A stretch of 64,000 nucleotides of DNA from the NCBI GenBank assembly GCA_006503475.1, contig RSEH01000095.1:92820-156819 (forward strand), in the 5' to 3' direction. The notes under the pieces are model-generated. The model was not told where the DNA came from. It saw only the letters and a program-made list of their open reading frames with translations, and searched no databases. Shown one piece after another: positions 1-9,334 of this stretch. The stretch is from Stentor roeselii (Eukaryota > Ciliophora > Heterotrichea > Heterotrichida > Stentoridae). The position numbers were made by a program, and so were the translations under genes. The stretch's first letter is position 1. Each line of letters begins with the position of its first letter.

Positions 1-482
1 TTGCAACATTTAATGGAAAATGGGATGCTTTTTGTTTGACTCAGGTTCATACTTTGGATAATGAAATGGAAAGACAGAGAATGATTGCGAAAAATGCAAG
101 GGTTGAAGAGGAAGTTGACTCTAGGTTTATTGAAAAGGTTAGAGTCTTTAGGGCGTATATGGGAAGTCAGAATACTCCTGGATTGGAAATCACTAGGTCT
201 ATTGGTGATAAGTATGGGAAGTATATTGGGGTTATTAGCAAACCATATACAATGACCTTACAACTGCTACCTATTCACAAGTTTCTCATTCTTGGAAGTT
301 CAGGATTCTGGAAAGTGTTTACTGACTTAGATGCAATAACAATGGTAGCCTTCAGTTGGCAAAACGGAAATATTGAATCAAGTAAAGAAGACTTAATGAC
401 TGAAGCCAATCGAAGGTGGAAACTGATTAGTCATGATAAAGAAGACCTTTCAATAATAGTTGTTTATTTAGAAGTTTCTTAA
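1..482 (+). CDS. PP2C-family phosphatase, 3' part, probably inactive
   Basis: The reading frame is open from position 3 to a TAA at 480-482, so the 5' end lies outside the window. It holds the C-terminal half of a PP2C (PPM) fold. LEITRSIGDKYGK matches the conserved SRAxGD motif, KFLILGSSGFWKVF matches the FLILASDGLWDV motif, and EDLSIIVVYL matches the final DNxTxxVV strand. PP2C enzymes are Mn/Mg-dependent Ser/Thr phosphatases. In this copy both acidic positions of the DGLWD motif are lost (SDG to SSG, and WD to WK), although the Asp of the last motif remains. I infer that metal binding is impaired and that this may be a pseudophosphatase. It heads a run of five same-strand genes; the next ATG is 61 bp downstream. 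Confidence 0.8.
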   Translation, partial: ATFNGKWDAFCLTQVHTLDNEMERQRMIAKNARVEEEVDSRFIEKVRVFRAYMGSQNTPGLEITRSIGDKYGKYIGVISKPYTMTLQLLPIHKFLILGSSGFWKVFTDLDAITMVAFSWQNGNIESSKEDLMTEANRRWKLISHDKEDLSIIVVYLEVS

Positions 483-543
483 TAGTAAGTCGTAGTTGAG
501 TTCTCTTCAACATTCTGACTCAAATGAGTAGAAAATATTGTTA

Positions 544-2370
544 ATGGAATATTGTTACCTAGAAAAGTGCAGAAATCGCGCAGACTTCATTTGCAGTTGC
601 CGTTCGAACCTGCTAATTTGCAAGCAACATATTCTAACCCATCAAGACATGGGCTTGCACAGTCTTCAGCTACTCTACACAAAACTAGACAAACCAATCG
701 AAGACAAAGCGATTTTCATTCTCACGTCAACAGTGAAAAGTCTGAACGAAGCAATAAACATCGCAAAGTTACGGTCAGAAGAGTTAATCGAAAGAATTAA
801 CCTGTCATTAGCGGACACACTAACCTCACTCTACACCCAAAAAGAATACTACGAAGAAATGCTGAAAAAATGCAAAAACTCGAAAGGAATCTCTAAAGTC
901 GACTACAAAAACCTTTGGAGAATGCTGAATGTTTTAGGCTCAAGAGACTTGTGGAAAATCACCGACTATTCAGGAGACGTTCTTGTGAACCCGGTGCTTA
1001 TTTCACTTAGAGAAAATCTTTCAATCACCTCTCGACAACTCAATGAAAAACTTGAAATCGACCTGATCCAAAAGTCTTCATCAAATTTTGTCTTTAGAGA
1101 AATGATTGAGTTCATTTCTCAGCTTAAAAGCACTAATTTTGAATTATCCATCAAAAACGCTTCAAAAATATGTAATAAGCTGAAAAGTCCTGAATACTTG
1201 AAATTACCTTTGGCTGATTTTAAAGTTTTTGAACCGAAATTTGATAAGTTTTCAGGACTTGGGATTATGTTTAATTATAAAGAAGAAGTTGTGCCTGATC
1301 TGAGCTTGAGTCCTGTTGTGACTGGATTTTTGCATCAGGAGTTCACCAGGCAAGTGATTAAGACTGCGAGAAACTTAAACTCGTTGAGACATTATTTACC
1401 GGAGATTTTAGGAGATTTCAAGATGATTGATTTAGTTGACTTTATGAATGGGGTTTATGCTACTTTTTCTTTGACTAATCAGGAATTGATTAGGGTTTTG
1501 ATGGAAAAGTATGAGTTTTTAGAATATTGCAACCTGATCAAACAGTTTTTCTTGTTTGGACAAGGCGATTTTTATTATTTGATCTTTGAGGAACTTTTTG
1601 TTAATGATCGGATTATTGACCTGGATAGTCTTATGGAAGAGTGCTATTGGAAATCTAATGCTAAAAAGATTCCTGAAAAGTTGTTTAAGACCCTCGCTTT
1701 AAAACAAGACGATCATTTCGTAGCTCTAGAATGCGAAGGCTACAAGCTCGACTTCGAATTAAAATACCCTCTTTCCCTCTTCATCTCAAAAGAAACCCTA
1801 TCTTCCTTAAACCGAGTTTTCAGTTTCATCTGGCAAATCCGTCGTGTAGACTTTCTGCTGAAACAAATCTCATACAAACGTAAAATATTGAGTTTCCGTC
1901 TTCCATCAGATCTAAAAGCTCTTCTTCACCAAATGAACCTTCTTCGTTTCCGTTTGACAAGTTTCATAAACGCAAGTTTATTTTTCTTCATGGAAGAAGT
2001 GATTGAAGTAGCCTGGAAGCGTTTTCTGTCCCTTGTGACGTCCTCAGAGGACTTAGAAGACCTGGACATGTCAATAAAAGACCTGATAAAATACATCCAA
2101 CTCTACAACTTCATCGGGACCAAAGAACTATTCCTCAGATTTTTCAACCTTTTGAGACTCACCATAAAATTCGTGGACCTTCAGCAAGAAGTAGAAAAAT
2201 CCTTAGTAATCGACGAGGAGTCAAGCGAAGACGACTACAGCGACAGTCACCTGACATTAAAAGAAATAAGCCAGAGCTTCAACAGTGAATTAGAAGAGTT
2301 TAAGTCACTGCTTCACTATTCCCAAAACAAGCTCTTTTACCATTTCCAGCTAAAACTCAATGAACTATAG
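544..2370 (+). CDS. N-terminal zinc-knuckle (B-box-like) protein of unknown function
   Basis: I chose ATG 544; the two codons before it are TTG and TTA. The product is 608 residues. The first 40 residues carry a Cys/His set (C4, C9, C17, C19, C26, H29, H33, H39) spaced like a degenerate B-box or treble-clef zinc site. The rest is predicted mostly helical, with no domain I recognise, and there is an acidic patch (DEESSEDD) near residue 560. Small N-terminal B-box-like fingers are common in ciliate proteins with helical or beta-propeller bodies, but none of those bodies is evident here. The gene stops with TAG, 15 bp before the next ATG. The coding strand is A/C-rich in its first and last thirds and G/T-rich in the middle (about 1110-1680). 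Confidence 0.75.
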   Translation: MEYCYLEKCRNRADFICSCRSNLLICKQHILTHQDMGLHSLQLLYTKLDKPIEDKAIFILTSTVKSLNEAINIAKLRSEELIERINLSLADTLTSLYTQKEYYEEMLKKCKNSKGISKVDYKNLWRMLNVLGSRDLWKITDYSGDVLVNPVLISLRENLSITSRQLNEKLEIDLIQKSSSNFVFREMIEFISQLKSTNFELSIKNASKICNKLKSPEYLKLPLADFKVFEPKFDKFSGLGIMFNYKEEVVPDLSLSPVVTGFLHQEFTRQVIKTARNLNSLRHYLPEILGDFKMIDLVDFMNGVYATFSLTNQELIRVLMEKYEFLEYCNLIKQFFLFGQGDFYYLIFEELFVNDRIIDLDSLMEECYWKSNAKKIPEKLFKTLALKQDDHFVALECEGYKLDFELKYPLSLFISKETLSSLNRVFSFIWQIRRVDFLLKQISYKRKILSFRLPSDLKALLHQMNLLRFRLTSFINASLFFFMEEVIEVAWKRFLSLVTSSEDLEDLDMSIKDLIKYIQLYNFIGTKELFLRFFNLLRLTIKFVDLQQEVEKSLVIDEESSEDDYSDSHLTLKEISQSFNSELEEFKSLLHYSQNKLFYHFQLKLNEL

Positions 2371-2385
2371 CTATTTAATAAACTG

Positions 2386-3897
2386 ATGGAAAAATCAGGC
2401 AGGTCTTTCCAAGTCTCTAAAATTAACACCCACCGAAGAGGCTTTTCAGACTCTTCTACTTTTAACTACAACTCGCTAACACCCAGCACGTCGAGTAAAA
2501 ACCTAAACTTTGACCGACTTCACACTGAAAACTCAGTCTCTTCCAGTAAATGTGCAAGTCCAGTTTCGACTCATCGAGCGAAAGACCCAGGAAACAAGGC
2601 GATTAGTTTAGTTATCATTGAAAAGTACTTTTCTGACATCTGCTCTAATATTGCGAATAAAAACTTCATCGAGAAAAACCTTTTAAGTAAAGCAACAACG
2701 ATGCAAGATGTCTTAAAAGACTGTTTGACGGCAGTTCCTGATATTTCTCTTCAGTTTTATGTTTTGATGGCTTCGGCCTTGAAGGAAATTCAAGAAATTT
2801 ACAATTCTCAAGACACGGCCTTGTACGGACCTCTTGCGAAGAAACTAGTTCAAATCGCTGGAATGTTGGAGGACAACAAGTTCACCTCGGATGTCGACCG
2901 AGTCGCGACCTTGCCGAGTGAAGACATCGAGGTGCAGGGACTGAGAAACATTGCCTCAGAGTTGAATTTAAGAGTAACTCGTGTTACTGCCAGGATTTTA
3001 AATATTTGGAAGAAAATCTTAAGTCCTCAAAGAGAAGCTGCTGTTATTTCTTGTGCTTTTTTACTGCTTTATTGTGAAATTGACCTTAGTTTGAGAATTT
3101 TACCCACTGCAAGGATACCTGCGGATAAAGCTGTCAGTTCGATGAAGATTTATTTGAATAATCCGGGGTATGTCGTGACGATTATCAGGAAAACAAAGGA
3201 TTATATTGATAATGAGCAGATTTCTGTGGAGACTGTCAGGAGGATTCATGACCTTCTGCAAAAGGTTACTGTTGAACAGGTGAAAAATATGGACAAGACA
3301 CTCACAGGCTTCGCTATTTATGAACTTGTTTATTTCGCTGTGAAGTATTACTATGAATACGCCAAAGAACACTATAAAATCGATATTTTTGAAGAACCTG
3401 AAGAAAATCGCTTTAGTTTAAGAAATTCAATTGAAAAATCACCACTTTTAGAAGAAGTCAAAGTTCAAAATGAACAAGAAAATGCACCCAGGGTAAAAAG
3501 TAATAAAATTATTGCTAAAAGTCCTGAAAAAAACAGCGAAAAATCATTAAAAAACTCTGATTTCCACAACTCACCAGTAAAACCCGGTGAAAGATCGACA
3601 AAACCTTCAGAAACCACTCCAAAATCCTCTTCAATAGCAAGATCTCCTGAAAAATCTTCAAAATCTCCAGAAAAACCTTCAAATCTCTACAAATTTCCTG
3701 AGAAGTCTTCAAGAATCATAGAAAAAGCGCCAAGGGTATCAGAACGTCCAGGCCCCACTCATCAAAAGAGTCGAAGTGCTTTATACTCGCCTTCAAATCC
3801 GAAAGACTCTTCAACTCGACTTACCCGGAACCCTTCAGTCTCATCATCGAAAAATCTGCTGCCGGACCGAAAATCTTTGAATGTTTTTAGAAAATAA
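2386..3897 (+). CDS. Helical protein resembling the dynein heavy-chain stalk region, with Ser/Pro/Lys-rich tail
   Basis: 503 residues from an ATG preceded by AATAAACTG. Residues 1-70 are Ser/Thr-rich and disordered. Residues about 75-335 are helical. The stretch with PADKAVSSMKIYLNNPGY, then a YIDNEQISVETVRRI-type segment and an AIYELVYFAVKYYYEY segment, is ordered like the stalk/coiled-coil region of dynein heavy chains (Pro-rich turn, then a fill-in helix, then a helix ending in W/Y-rich residues). Solo stalk-like proteins would be expected to touch microtubules or axonemes. This is a resemblance by eye, not a firm homology. Residues about 345-503 are low-complexity with repeated SPEK/KSPEKPS blocks, likely phosphorylated and disordered. 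The next gene starts 12 bp after the TAA. Confidence 0.7.
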   Translation: MEKSGRSFQVSKINTHRRGFSDSSTFNYNSLTPSTSSKNLNFDRLHTENSVSSSKCASPVSTHRAKDPGNKAISLVIIEKYFSDICSNIANKNFIEKNLLSKATTMQDVLKDCLTAVPDISLQFYVLMASALKEIQEIYNSQDTALYGPLAKKLVQIAGMLEDNKFTSDVDRVATLPSEDIEVQGLRNIASELNLRVTRVTARILNIWKKILSPQREAAVISCAFLLLYCEIDLSLRILPTARIPADKAVSSMKIYLNNPGYVVTIIRKTKDYIDNEQISVETVRRIHDLLQKVTVEQVKNMDKTLTGFAIYELVYFAVKYYYEYAKEHYKIDIFEEPEENRFSLRNSIEKSPLLEEVKVQNEQENAPRVKSNKIIAKSPEKNSEKSLKNSDFHNSPVKPGERSTKPSETTPKSSSIARSPEKSSKSPEKPSNLYKFPEKSSRIIEKAPRVSERPGPTHQKSRSALYSPSNPKDSSTRLTRNPSVSSSKNLLPDRKSLNVFRK

Positions 3898-3909
3898 TAA
3901 GTAAACCTA

Positions 3910-5154
3910 ATGGACAAGGACTTAAATCAAATTAAAAAAATTCTTTCCATGCCTATCGCGCTTAGGAGTAACAAAATGATTCAGGTGTTGATGGACTTGA
4001 CTCGAGAAATCACTTTTTTTAAAAATTTGATTGGACAACTTGGGGAAAAACTTCATTATAGGATATGTGAGTTTCTTAATATCGAGTTTAGGGAAGCGGA
4101 ATCTGTGAGGGTTAGATAGGTCTTGTTTTATGAAGGGGATATAGGAGAAAATTTTTATATCTTGCTTGACGGTAAAGTTCGCCTTTTAATATCTCAGAGA
4201 GGTTCAGAAGAAAGCACTTTTTCAGAAATCGCACAGTTAAGTTCAGGCCAAAGTTTCGGTGAATTATCCCTTCTCAAGAACCAGCCTCGAACAGCGACAG
4301 TAATTTGCATGCAAAGCTGCTATTTCATGACTCTAAGCAAAGAAAACTACATCCGTTTACTCGGCAAGTCAATGTCAAAAATGCTTGAAGACAAAATCGA
4401 ATTTCTTCATTCCCTGAAGCTCCTAAACCGATGGTCAAAGCGATCAATAGAAAAGCTTTCCTTCGTTTTCCATCCCCGAAGCTTCAAACAAGGTGAAATA
4501 ATTTACTCAAAAGACGACCCATCCATCGGGGCCTTTGTCATCATCACAGGAGAAGTCGAGTTAACCATTTGGAACAAGTCAGAAAAAAACCTTCCAAAAG
4601 AGCTGAAAGTTGCTCTTATATGTGAAAAAGACTTCTTCGGCGATGACGAGGTGTTAAAAGACACAAAGCGTAAATTTAACGCTAAGTGTGTGAGCAAAGT
4701 CCTCACCACTTATTTCATTTCCAAAGAAGACTTTCTGGAAAAAATCGATAAAGACTCACTGTCAAGTCTTGTAAAATCAAACAAGTTAAGAAACTCTTTA
4801 AGAGAAAGTCGCCTGGACTCAGTTCGAAACAACAGAAACTTCGGTATTAAAGAACTAGTAAAAAAAGAACGAAATACTTACGGCCTTAGCTTTGAAAACT
4901 TAAAGTTTAAAAAAAGAATCATTAAAGGCCAACCCCATCGTAACTTGTGTTTATCTCAAAGCGTGATGAAGAAGATTCGAAAGAGAAGTCTAGTAAATGT
5001 CTGCAGTCCAACAGCGTCAATTTTAATCACTTCTCCAATCCCTCCAAAGGCAAAGTCCCCAAGCGTTTTTTATAACACTAACGGCTTCCAACCTCGAGGC
5101 TTGCCTTTAGGAATTTTCCATAAAATTGCGGGTAGGATAAGGATGAAGTTGTAA
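3910..5154 (+). CDS. Protein with two cyclic-nucleotide-binding domains; one 15-nt intron (4105-4119)
   Basis: The CDS is join(3910..4104, 4120..5154), 409 residues. Without splicing, a TAG at 4117 ends the frame. Removing the 15-nt intron joins ...REAES to VLFYEGDIGENFY, a canonical start of a CNB (cAMP/cGMP-binding) beta roll. Domain 1 (about residues 63-155) carries FGELSLLKNQPRTATV, the phosphate-binding cassette with the Glu and Arg that contact the ribose and phosphate, so it should bind cyclic nucleotide. Domain 2 (about 180-280) has FFGDDEVLKDTKRKFNA, a divergent cassette. A helical N-terminus precedes them and a basic, Ser-rich tail of about 130 residues follows. There is no kinase or channel domain. 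It may be a regulatory-subunit-like or ciliary CNB protein; the partner is unknown. Confidence 0.9.
4105..4119 (+). other. 15-nt spliceosomal intron
   Basis: GTGAGGGTTAGATAG. It starts with GT, ends with TAG, and has A at position 10 (-6 from the 3' end), a plausible branch point. Removal restores the cNMP-binding frame exactly. Confidence 0.9.
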
Positions 5155-5170
5155 GATAATTTCAATAAAC

Positions 5171-6637
5171 ATGCTAAAACTCATAGAATCTATTCAAAAC
5201 CTGCAGCAGTCAACTCAAGACCACCGCAAAAACTCTGATACTTTCCTTCAAGTGCTCAAAGAATGGGCCTTGACAGAAGAACTTTACAGTAAAAATATCT
5301 CCAGACTTTCAATTCACCCAGGTTTGAGAGAAGATGGCTTTTCTTTTATCAGGCAATATTTGAGTCAAAAGGCAAGCAGAGCTCGAAGCTTATCTGAAAA
5401 TATCTCAGCGAATGTCATTGAGTACTTTAAACAACTGTTGAATTCTCAGAGCACCCAGTTAAAAAACAGCAAAATTGACAGTCAAAAAATAATTGACTAT
5501 ATTCAGAAAAAGTGTAGTCTTGTTTCAGAAGCGATGAATAAGTATTTTATTACTTGTCGAAATTGTGAATCTGCTGCTTTTGACCTGGACAAAGAGCAGT
5601 CAACTCCGAAAAAAGAAAAACATTACCAAAAAATGCTGAGTATCAAAAAAGAAACTGATACTTACCTCGCTGCTTATCGTGCGGCAATAGAAAAATTTAA
5701 CAACTCTCGAGAAAAAATCTCGAAATCTTTGCAAAAAGTTCTGGAATCTTATAAAAATCTTGACTTTGACAGGGTGAAAAGTTTAGAAGAATCTTTAGAA
5801 GTTATTGATGAGTTGTTGAAAAAAGACTGTCAAAGTCAACTTTTTCAGTCATTTGATAAAAAAATCGTGAAAAGTCAAATCGTGAACAAAGAGGAGTTCT
5901 TAGTCGAGCCTTTAGAAATTGAGACTTACGACGGAAGTCATCCTTTATTTCAAAACACAGGAACTACCGGGCCTCATTTTTCAGTATTGGAAAGTACAGG
6001 GGTGTCAAAAGGCACTCAAATCGCAGTTGAGGAGCTTTACAAGACTGAAATTGGAGAAATCGTGACAAAGGCCTGGAATGGTCAGGACCTTACCAGTGAA
6101 GACTACGTAAAATTCAACACTCGTCTAAGAGAAGCGACGGGTAGAAAGGTCTGGAGCTGGAGTATGAACTCTCGAAGAACCCAAGGAATCTTTAAAATCT
6201 CTGAAAACGGTTTCGGAAAAGTAGGAGAATTGATGCTTGCCGCTTTAAACGAATGCGAAAGGACTTCTGATATCCAAATCGCTAAAAATTGCATAATTCT
6301 TTCTCAGACTTTTTATAAGGAACAAGAAGGGCATAAGGTTTTTTTACAGTTGTGCATCATGGATCACACTCTTTGGAAAAAACAAGAGTTCTGGGAAAAG
6401 GTCATTGATAATGCCATTCAAGAGGAACTTAAGAAAAGTGGTGATGAGACCGGGGATGATGTCTTGCAACATGAGAAACAGATGGTCTTTTGCCAGCTGG
6501 TTAGCTTTGGAAATATTATCATGAGCTTTAAACTGCTTACCCAGGCTCTGAGTATTGTGGAGAAATATGCGGAGCTTTACAATTTTACTAAAGAAGAAAT
6601 TGAAGAAATCATGAACACTGTCCATGAAAGTCTTTAA
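5171..6637 (+). CDS. F-BAR-like N-terminus fused to an SBF2/KIAA0513-like helical domain
   Basis: 488 residues, with the start ATG preceded by CAATAAAC. The N-terminal 240 residues are long helices. Near residue 40 lies an FCH-type signature (LKEWALTEELYSKNISRL; small and aromatic residues around W), as in F-BAR proteins that bend membranes. Residues about 285-488 contain KAWNGQDLTSEDY, AKNCIILSQTFY and DHTLWKKQEFWEKVI. This order resembles the SBF2/KIAA0513 family domain (R/W-rich, then LSQTFY, then HxLWxxxEFWE). I infer a membrane-trafficking or endocytic adaptor. Both assignments are by motif only; the second is the stronger. It is the last gene of the compact same-strand run and is followed by a 128-bp spacer. 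Confidence 0.8.
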   Translation: MLKLIESIQNLQQSTQDHRKNSDTFLQVLKEWALTEELYSKNISRLSIHPGLREDGFSFIRQYLSQKASRARSLSENISANVIEYFKQLLNSQSTQLKNSKIDSQKIIDYIQKKCSLVSEAMNKYFITCRNCESAAFDLDKEQSTPKKEKHYQKMLSIKKETDTYLAAYRAAIEKFNNSREKISKSLQKVLESYKNLDFDRVKSLEESLEVIDELLKKDCQSQLFQSFDKKIVKSQIVNKEEFLVEPLEIETYDGSHPLFQNTGTTGPHFSVLESTGVSKGTQIAVEELYKTEIGEIVTKAWNGQDLTSEDYVKFNTRLREATGRKVWSWSMNSRRTQGIFKISENGFGKVGELMLAALNECERTSDIQIAKNCIILSQTFYKEQEGHKVFLQLCIMDHTLWKKQEFWEKVIDNAIQEELKKSGDETGDDVLQHEKQMVFCQLVSFGNIIMSFKLLTQALSIVEKYAELYNFTKEEIEEIMNTVHESL

Positions 6638-6765
6638 CACATGTTTTCGGATAGTTAGGTTAATCGACTTGTTAGTTTGGAAAAGGTTGAAAAGGTTTTG
6701 AAGAAAGTTTTATTTAAATTCAAGAAATGAAATAGGGTGTTATCGGTATTCAAGCTTTAGTTATA

Positions 6766-7791
6766 ATGGAGAATAACAATGGAGCCAAGCTTCAGGTCTT
6801 AACTACTTCCAACAAGACCTCCAAATGGCTTACACCGAAGAACTTTCACCAAAAAATTTTCCAGGGTGCTAAAAATAACACCCCAAGTCCTGTTCTTTTA
6901 TTCAAGAAAAACCTGATGTCAAAGAAAATTCAAGTACTCCAGGAAATGGGCTTCGATTCACATATCACTTATAAGGTCAAGTCGGGAACCAATTCAAAGC
7001 AAAATCAGAAAAAAAAGTTCAATATCGGAATTTCCGACTTTTGGACTGAAAAAGATCGGGAAAAGTTTTTAAGAGAGCGAGGATATCAAGAAGCTTTTAA
7101 TTCTATGAAAAAAAAAGCACTTATTAAAGACTTGGCACATGGTTCTTCTGTGAGAAGATACAACTTGCCTTATGTGACGAACATGGATTCCCAAAAAAGA
7201 ACTTCAATTTTCCAACAAACGACTGAAGGAGCTCAGGTAAAACCAAAGGCTAATAAAAATAACAGTCATTTACATAAAATCAGCACAAGTATCGACTTGG
7301 TGATCGATAAATGTGAAAGATTGACCCAGGAGATTGTCTCTAATGTTAAAAAAAGAAGTGTTATTGTTTCAGATTTTTCTGAAGGAATGAAAGAAAAACC
7401 AAAGACTACTAAAAATATTTGTTTTTCTTCACCTAAGGAAGAGAATTTCAATCAAGGTTTTGATTCTCTCAATGACAGGAGTCGCAGTTTAAAGGTTTTT
7501 GAATCTGATGGGATTAAAAAAAGTGCAGTTGTTAGACGGGCTACTGATGGATATAAGGAAAAAGCAATAATTACTAATCGTTTTTGCTTTTCATCGCCCG
7601 AAACAGGGAAAATGCATGATGGTATTGATTTGGTCATCAATAGATGTGAGGATCTTGTATCGGATAATTCGAAATTTAAGGCCATTGGAAATCAAATTGT
7701 CAAGGACTTGAGAAACTGTGTTGAACCCTTTAGGGTTAAGAGGAGAAGTTCATTTATGAATAAAAAAGTTGAATCATTTAATGATTCTTAA
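6766..7791 (+). CDS. Unknown protein, tandem paralogue A (three internal repeat units)
   Basis: 341 residues. It matches the next gene (8338-9078) closely over KKIxxLQEMGF, the ...FxIGISDFWT...KFLREx block, GYxEAFxSxKKK and the ending (F/S)xxIVKDLxNC. The family is not one I recognise. Both proteins are Lys/Ser-rich and cytosolic-looking, with no membrane segment. Residues about 143-300 hold three copies of a roughly 50-residue unit: a (K/R)xS(I/V)xx opening, a Lys-rich stretch, ICFSSP (missing in the first copy), then a D(L/F)xxxxC/R helix such as SIDLVIDKCERL and GIDLVINRCEDL. The paralogue has one unit, so copy number changed after or during the duplication. The start ATG is preceded by TTATA. 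Confidence 0.75.
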   Translation: MENNNGAKLQVLTTSNKTSKWLTPKNFHQKIFQGAKNNTPSPVLLFKKNLMSKKIQVLQEMGFDSHITYKVKSGTNSKQNQKKKFNIGISDFWTEKDREKFLRERGYQEAFNSMKKKALIKDLAHGSSVRRYNLPYVTNMDSQKRTSIFQQTTEGAQVKPKANKNNSHLHKISTSIDLVIDKCERLTQEIVSNVKKRSVIVSDFSEGMKEKPKTTKNICFSSPKEENFNQGFDSLNDRSRSLKVFESDGIKKSAVVRRATDGYKEKAIITNRFCFSSPETGKMHDGIDLVINRCEDLVSDNSKFKAIGNQIVKDLRNCVEPFRVKRRSSFMNKKVESFNDS

Positions 7792-8337
7792 AATTTTGAT
7801 TAGGTTAATAGTTCATTTTAATATTTTTGGTTTTATTCATATTCAGTCAATTATCTTTGAGTTTAAGAACTTCGGCTAATTTAGGGCTTCATGGTTTTTT
7901 TAATAGAAAATAAGCTTTTATCTAACTTCAAGGAAATTTAAATTATATCCTAAGTTTTTCAGGTTGACTACTAATACAATATTTATTTTAATGTTGGTAA
8001 AGAATAGTATGAAATTTTTGAAAATGAATAAATAATCCTCTGTTATAAAATATTTCTCTGATGATATCATCATATCATCTCTCAAATCAGAATAATAACT
8101 TCAAAAATAAATTATTCTCATAAATTACAATAAGAGTGAACCATTAACACTAATTATTCACTATCAACAAATTAATAAAAAATTTACTAAAACCTAAAAT
8201 TTACACCTGAAATTCTTCTGTAACATCAAATCAGCTCAAACTATCATTAAAAATTAACCTTAATCAACCCAAATCTATTAAAATATAATCCCTAATCAAA
8301 ACTCTTATTCTACCCCATATTTCCAATAAAACTTATA
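7792..8337. other. Intergenic spacer, 546 bp, no gene seen
   Basis: The left part (to about 8000) is G/T-rich on the top strand. The right part (about 8090-8337, just upstream of the next ATG) is A/C-rich and almost lacks G. A perfect 12-bp palindrome GATGATATCATC lies at 8060-8071. I see no ORF, tRNA or repeat array. Confidence 0.6.
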
Positions 8338-9078
8338 ATGATAATCTCTAAAAGAAACAAGTTAAAACTCCTGACAGTTCCATCAAAAAAAGTCTCATCA
8401 AACCTCTTCAAAGCGAACTCTCTAAATTCACATCAATCACCAGCTGAATTTTTCAATGAAACCCATTCAGAAGACGCATTAAGTCCATCAAACATCCTAA
8501 AAAAACGTTCAATATCAAAGAAAATCCACATCCTTCAAGAAATGGGTTTCGGTTCTCTAATCAATTCAAAAGTCGATTCAGGAACTTCAATTGACCAGTC
8601 TTCCCGAAAGTTCAGCATCGGAATTTCCGACTTTTGGACAGGAAAAAGCCTTCAAAAGTTTCTCAGAGAACAAGGATATCGAGAAGCTTTTGACTCACTA
8701 AAAAAAAAAGAACTTATCAGTGACTTGAATCGAGTTTCTTCCTTGAGAAGGCCGAGCCTTCCACATGTCATGGACTCGAATATCAGAAAAAGAAGTGTTG
8801 TTGTTAGGCAATCTTTTATGGGAAATACGGAAAAAGTAAGACCTGCTAAAAGTATTTGTTTTTCTTCTCGAAACGCAGAAAAAATCAATGAAGGAATTGA
8901 TTTTATGATTGATAAATGTGATGATTTTGTTAAGGATAGCTTGAAACTCAAAGCTTTTAGTCAGAAAATCGTGAAAGATTTGAAAAATTGTACTGAATCC
9001 AGGGAAAAAATCAAGAGAAAAGTCACCAGGCATGAAAAAAATATGATTGCAGCTATAGCTTATTCTATGGCTTCTTAA
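8338..9078 (+). CDS. Unknown protein, tandem paralogue B (one repeat unit)
   Basis: 246 residues, ATG preceded by CTTATA. Clear paralogue of the gene at 6766-7791: the shared core includes SKKIHILQEMGFGSL, FSIGISDFWTGKSL, FLREQGYREAFDSLKKKEL and KIVKDLKNC. Only one copy of the ICFSS...GIDFMIDKCDDF unit is present, against three in paralogue A; this accounts for most of the length difference. No known domain is visible. The function is unknown; a structural or scaffold role is only a guess from the basic, Ser-rich composition. The 5' flank is strikingly G-poor. Confidence 0.75.
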   Translation: MIISKRNKLKLLTVPSKKVSSNLFKANSLNSHQSPAEFFNETHSEDALSPSNILKKRSISKKIHILQEMGFGSLINSKVDSGTSIDQSSRKFSIGISDFWTGKSLQKFLREQGYREAFDSLKKKELISDLNRVSSLRRPSLPHVMDSNIRKRSVVVRQSFMGNTEKVRPAKSICFSSRNAEKINEGIDFMIDKCDDFVKDSLKLKAFSQKIVKDLKNCTESREKIKRKVTRHEKNMIAAIAYSMAS

Positions 9079-9334
9079 TAATGTTTTAATGTTAAAATTT
9101 TATACGAAATGTAGAAATTTCAGTTTTTTCTTCTTTGAAAATAATAAGTCAAAGTTCATTTCATTACTTTAAACCAAGAAAGATTTTAAAAAAATCAGAT
9201 TTTCATAAAAAACACAATTCAAGATTTTTATCTAAGCCTTAATATCCCCTAAAACTTAATATCTTTAAACAACCCTCTAAACATATTCTCCAAATCTTCA
9301 AACCAAATCTATCTCCAAACAATCTCCGATAAAA

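Noticed and set aside
8060-8071. Perfect palindrome GATGATATCATC as an operator
   Set aside because: Single 12-bp palindrome in AT-rich spacer; no second copy or context to support a binding site.
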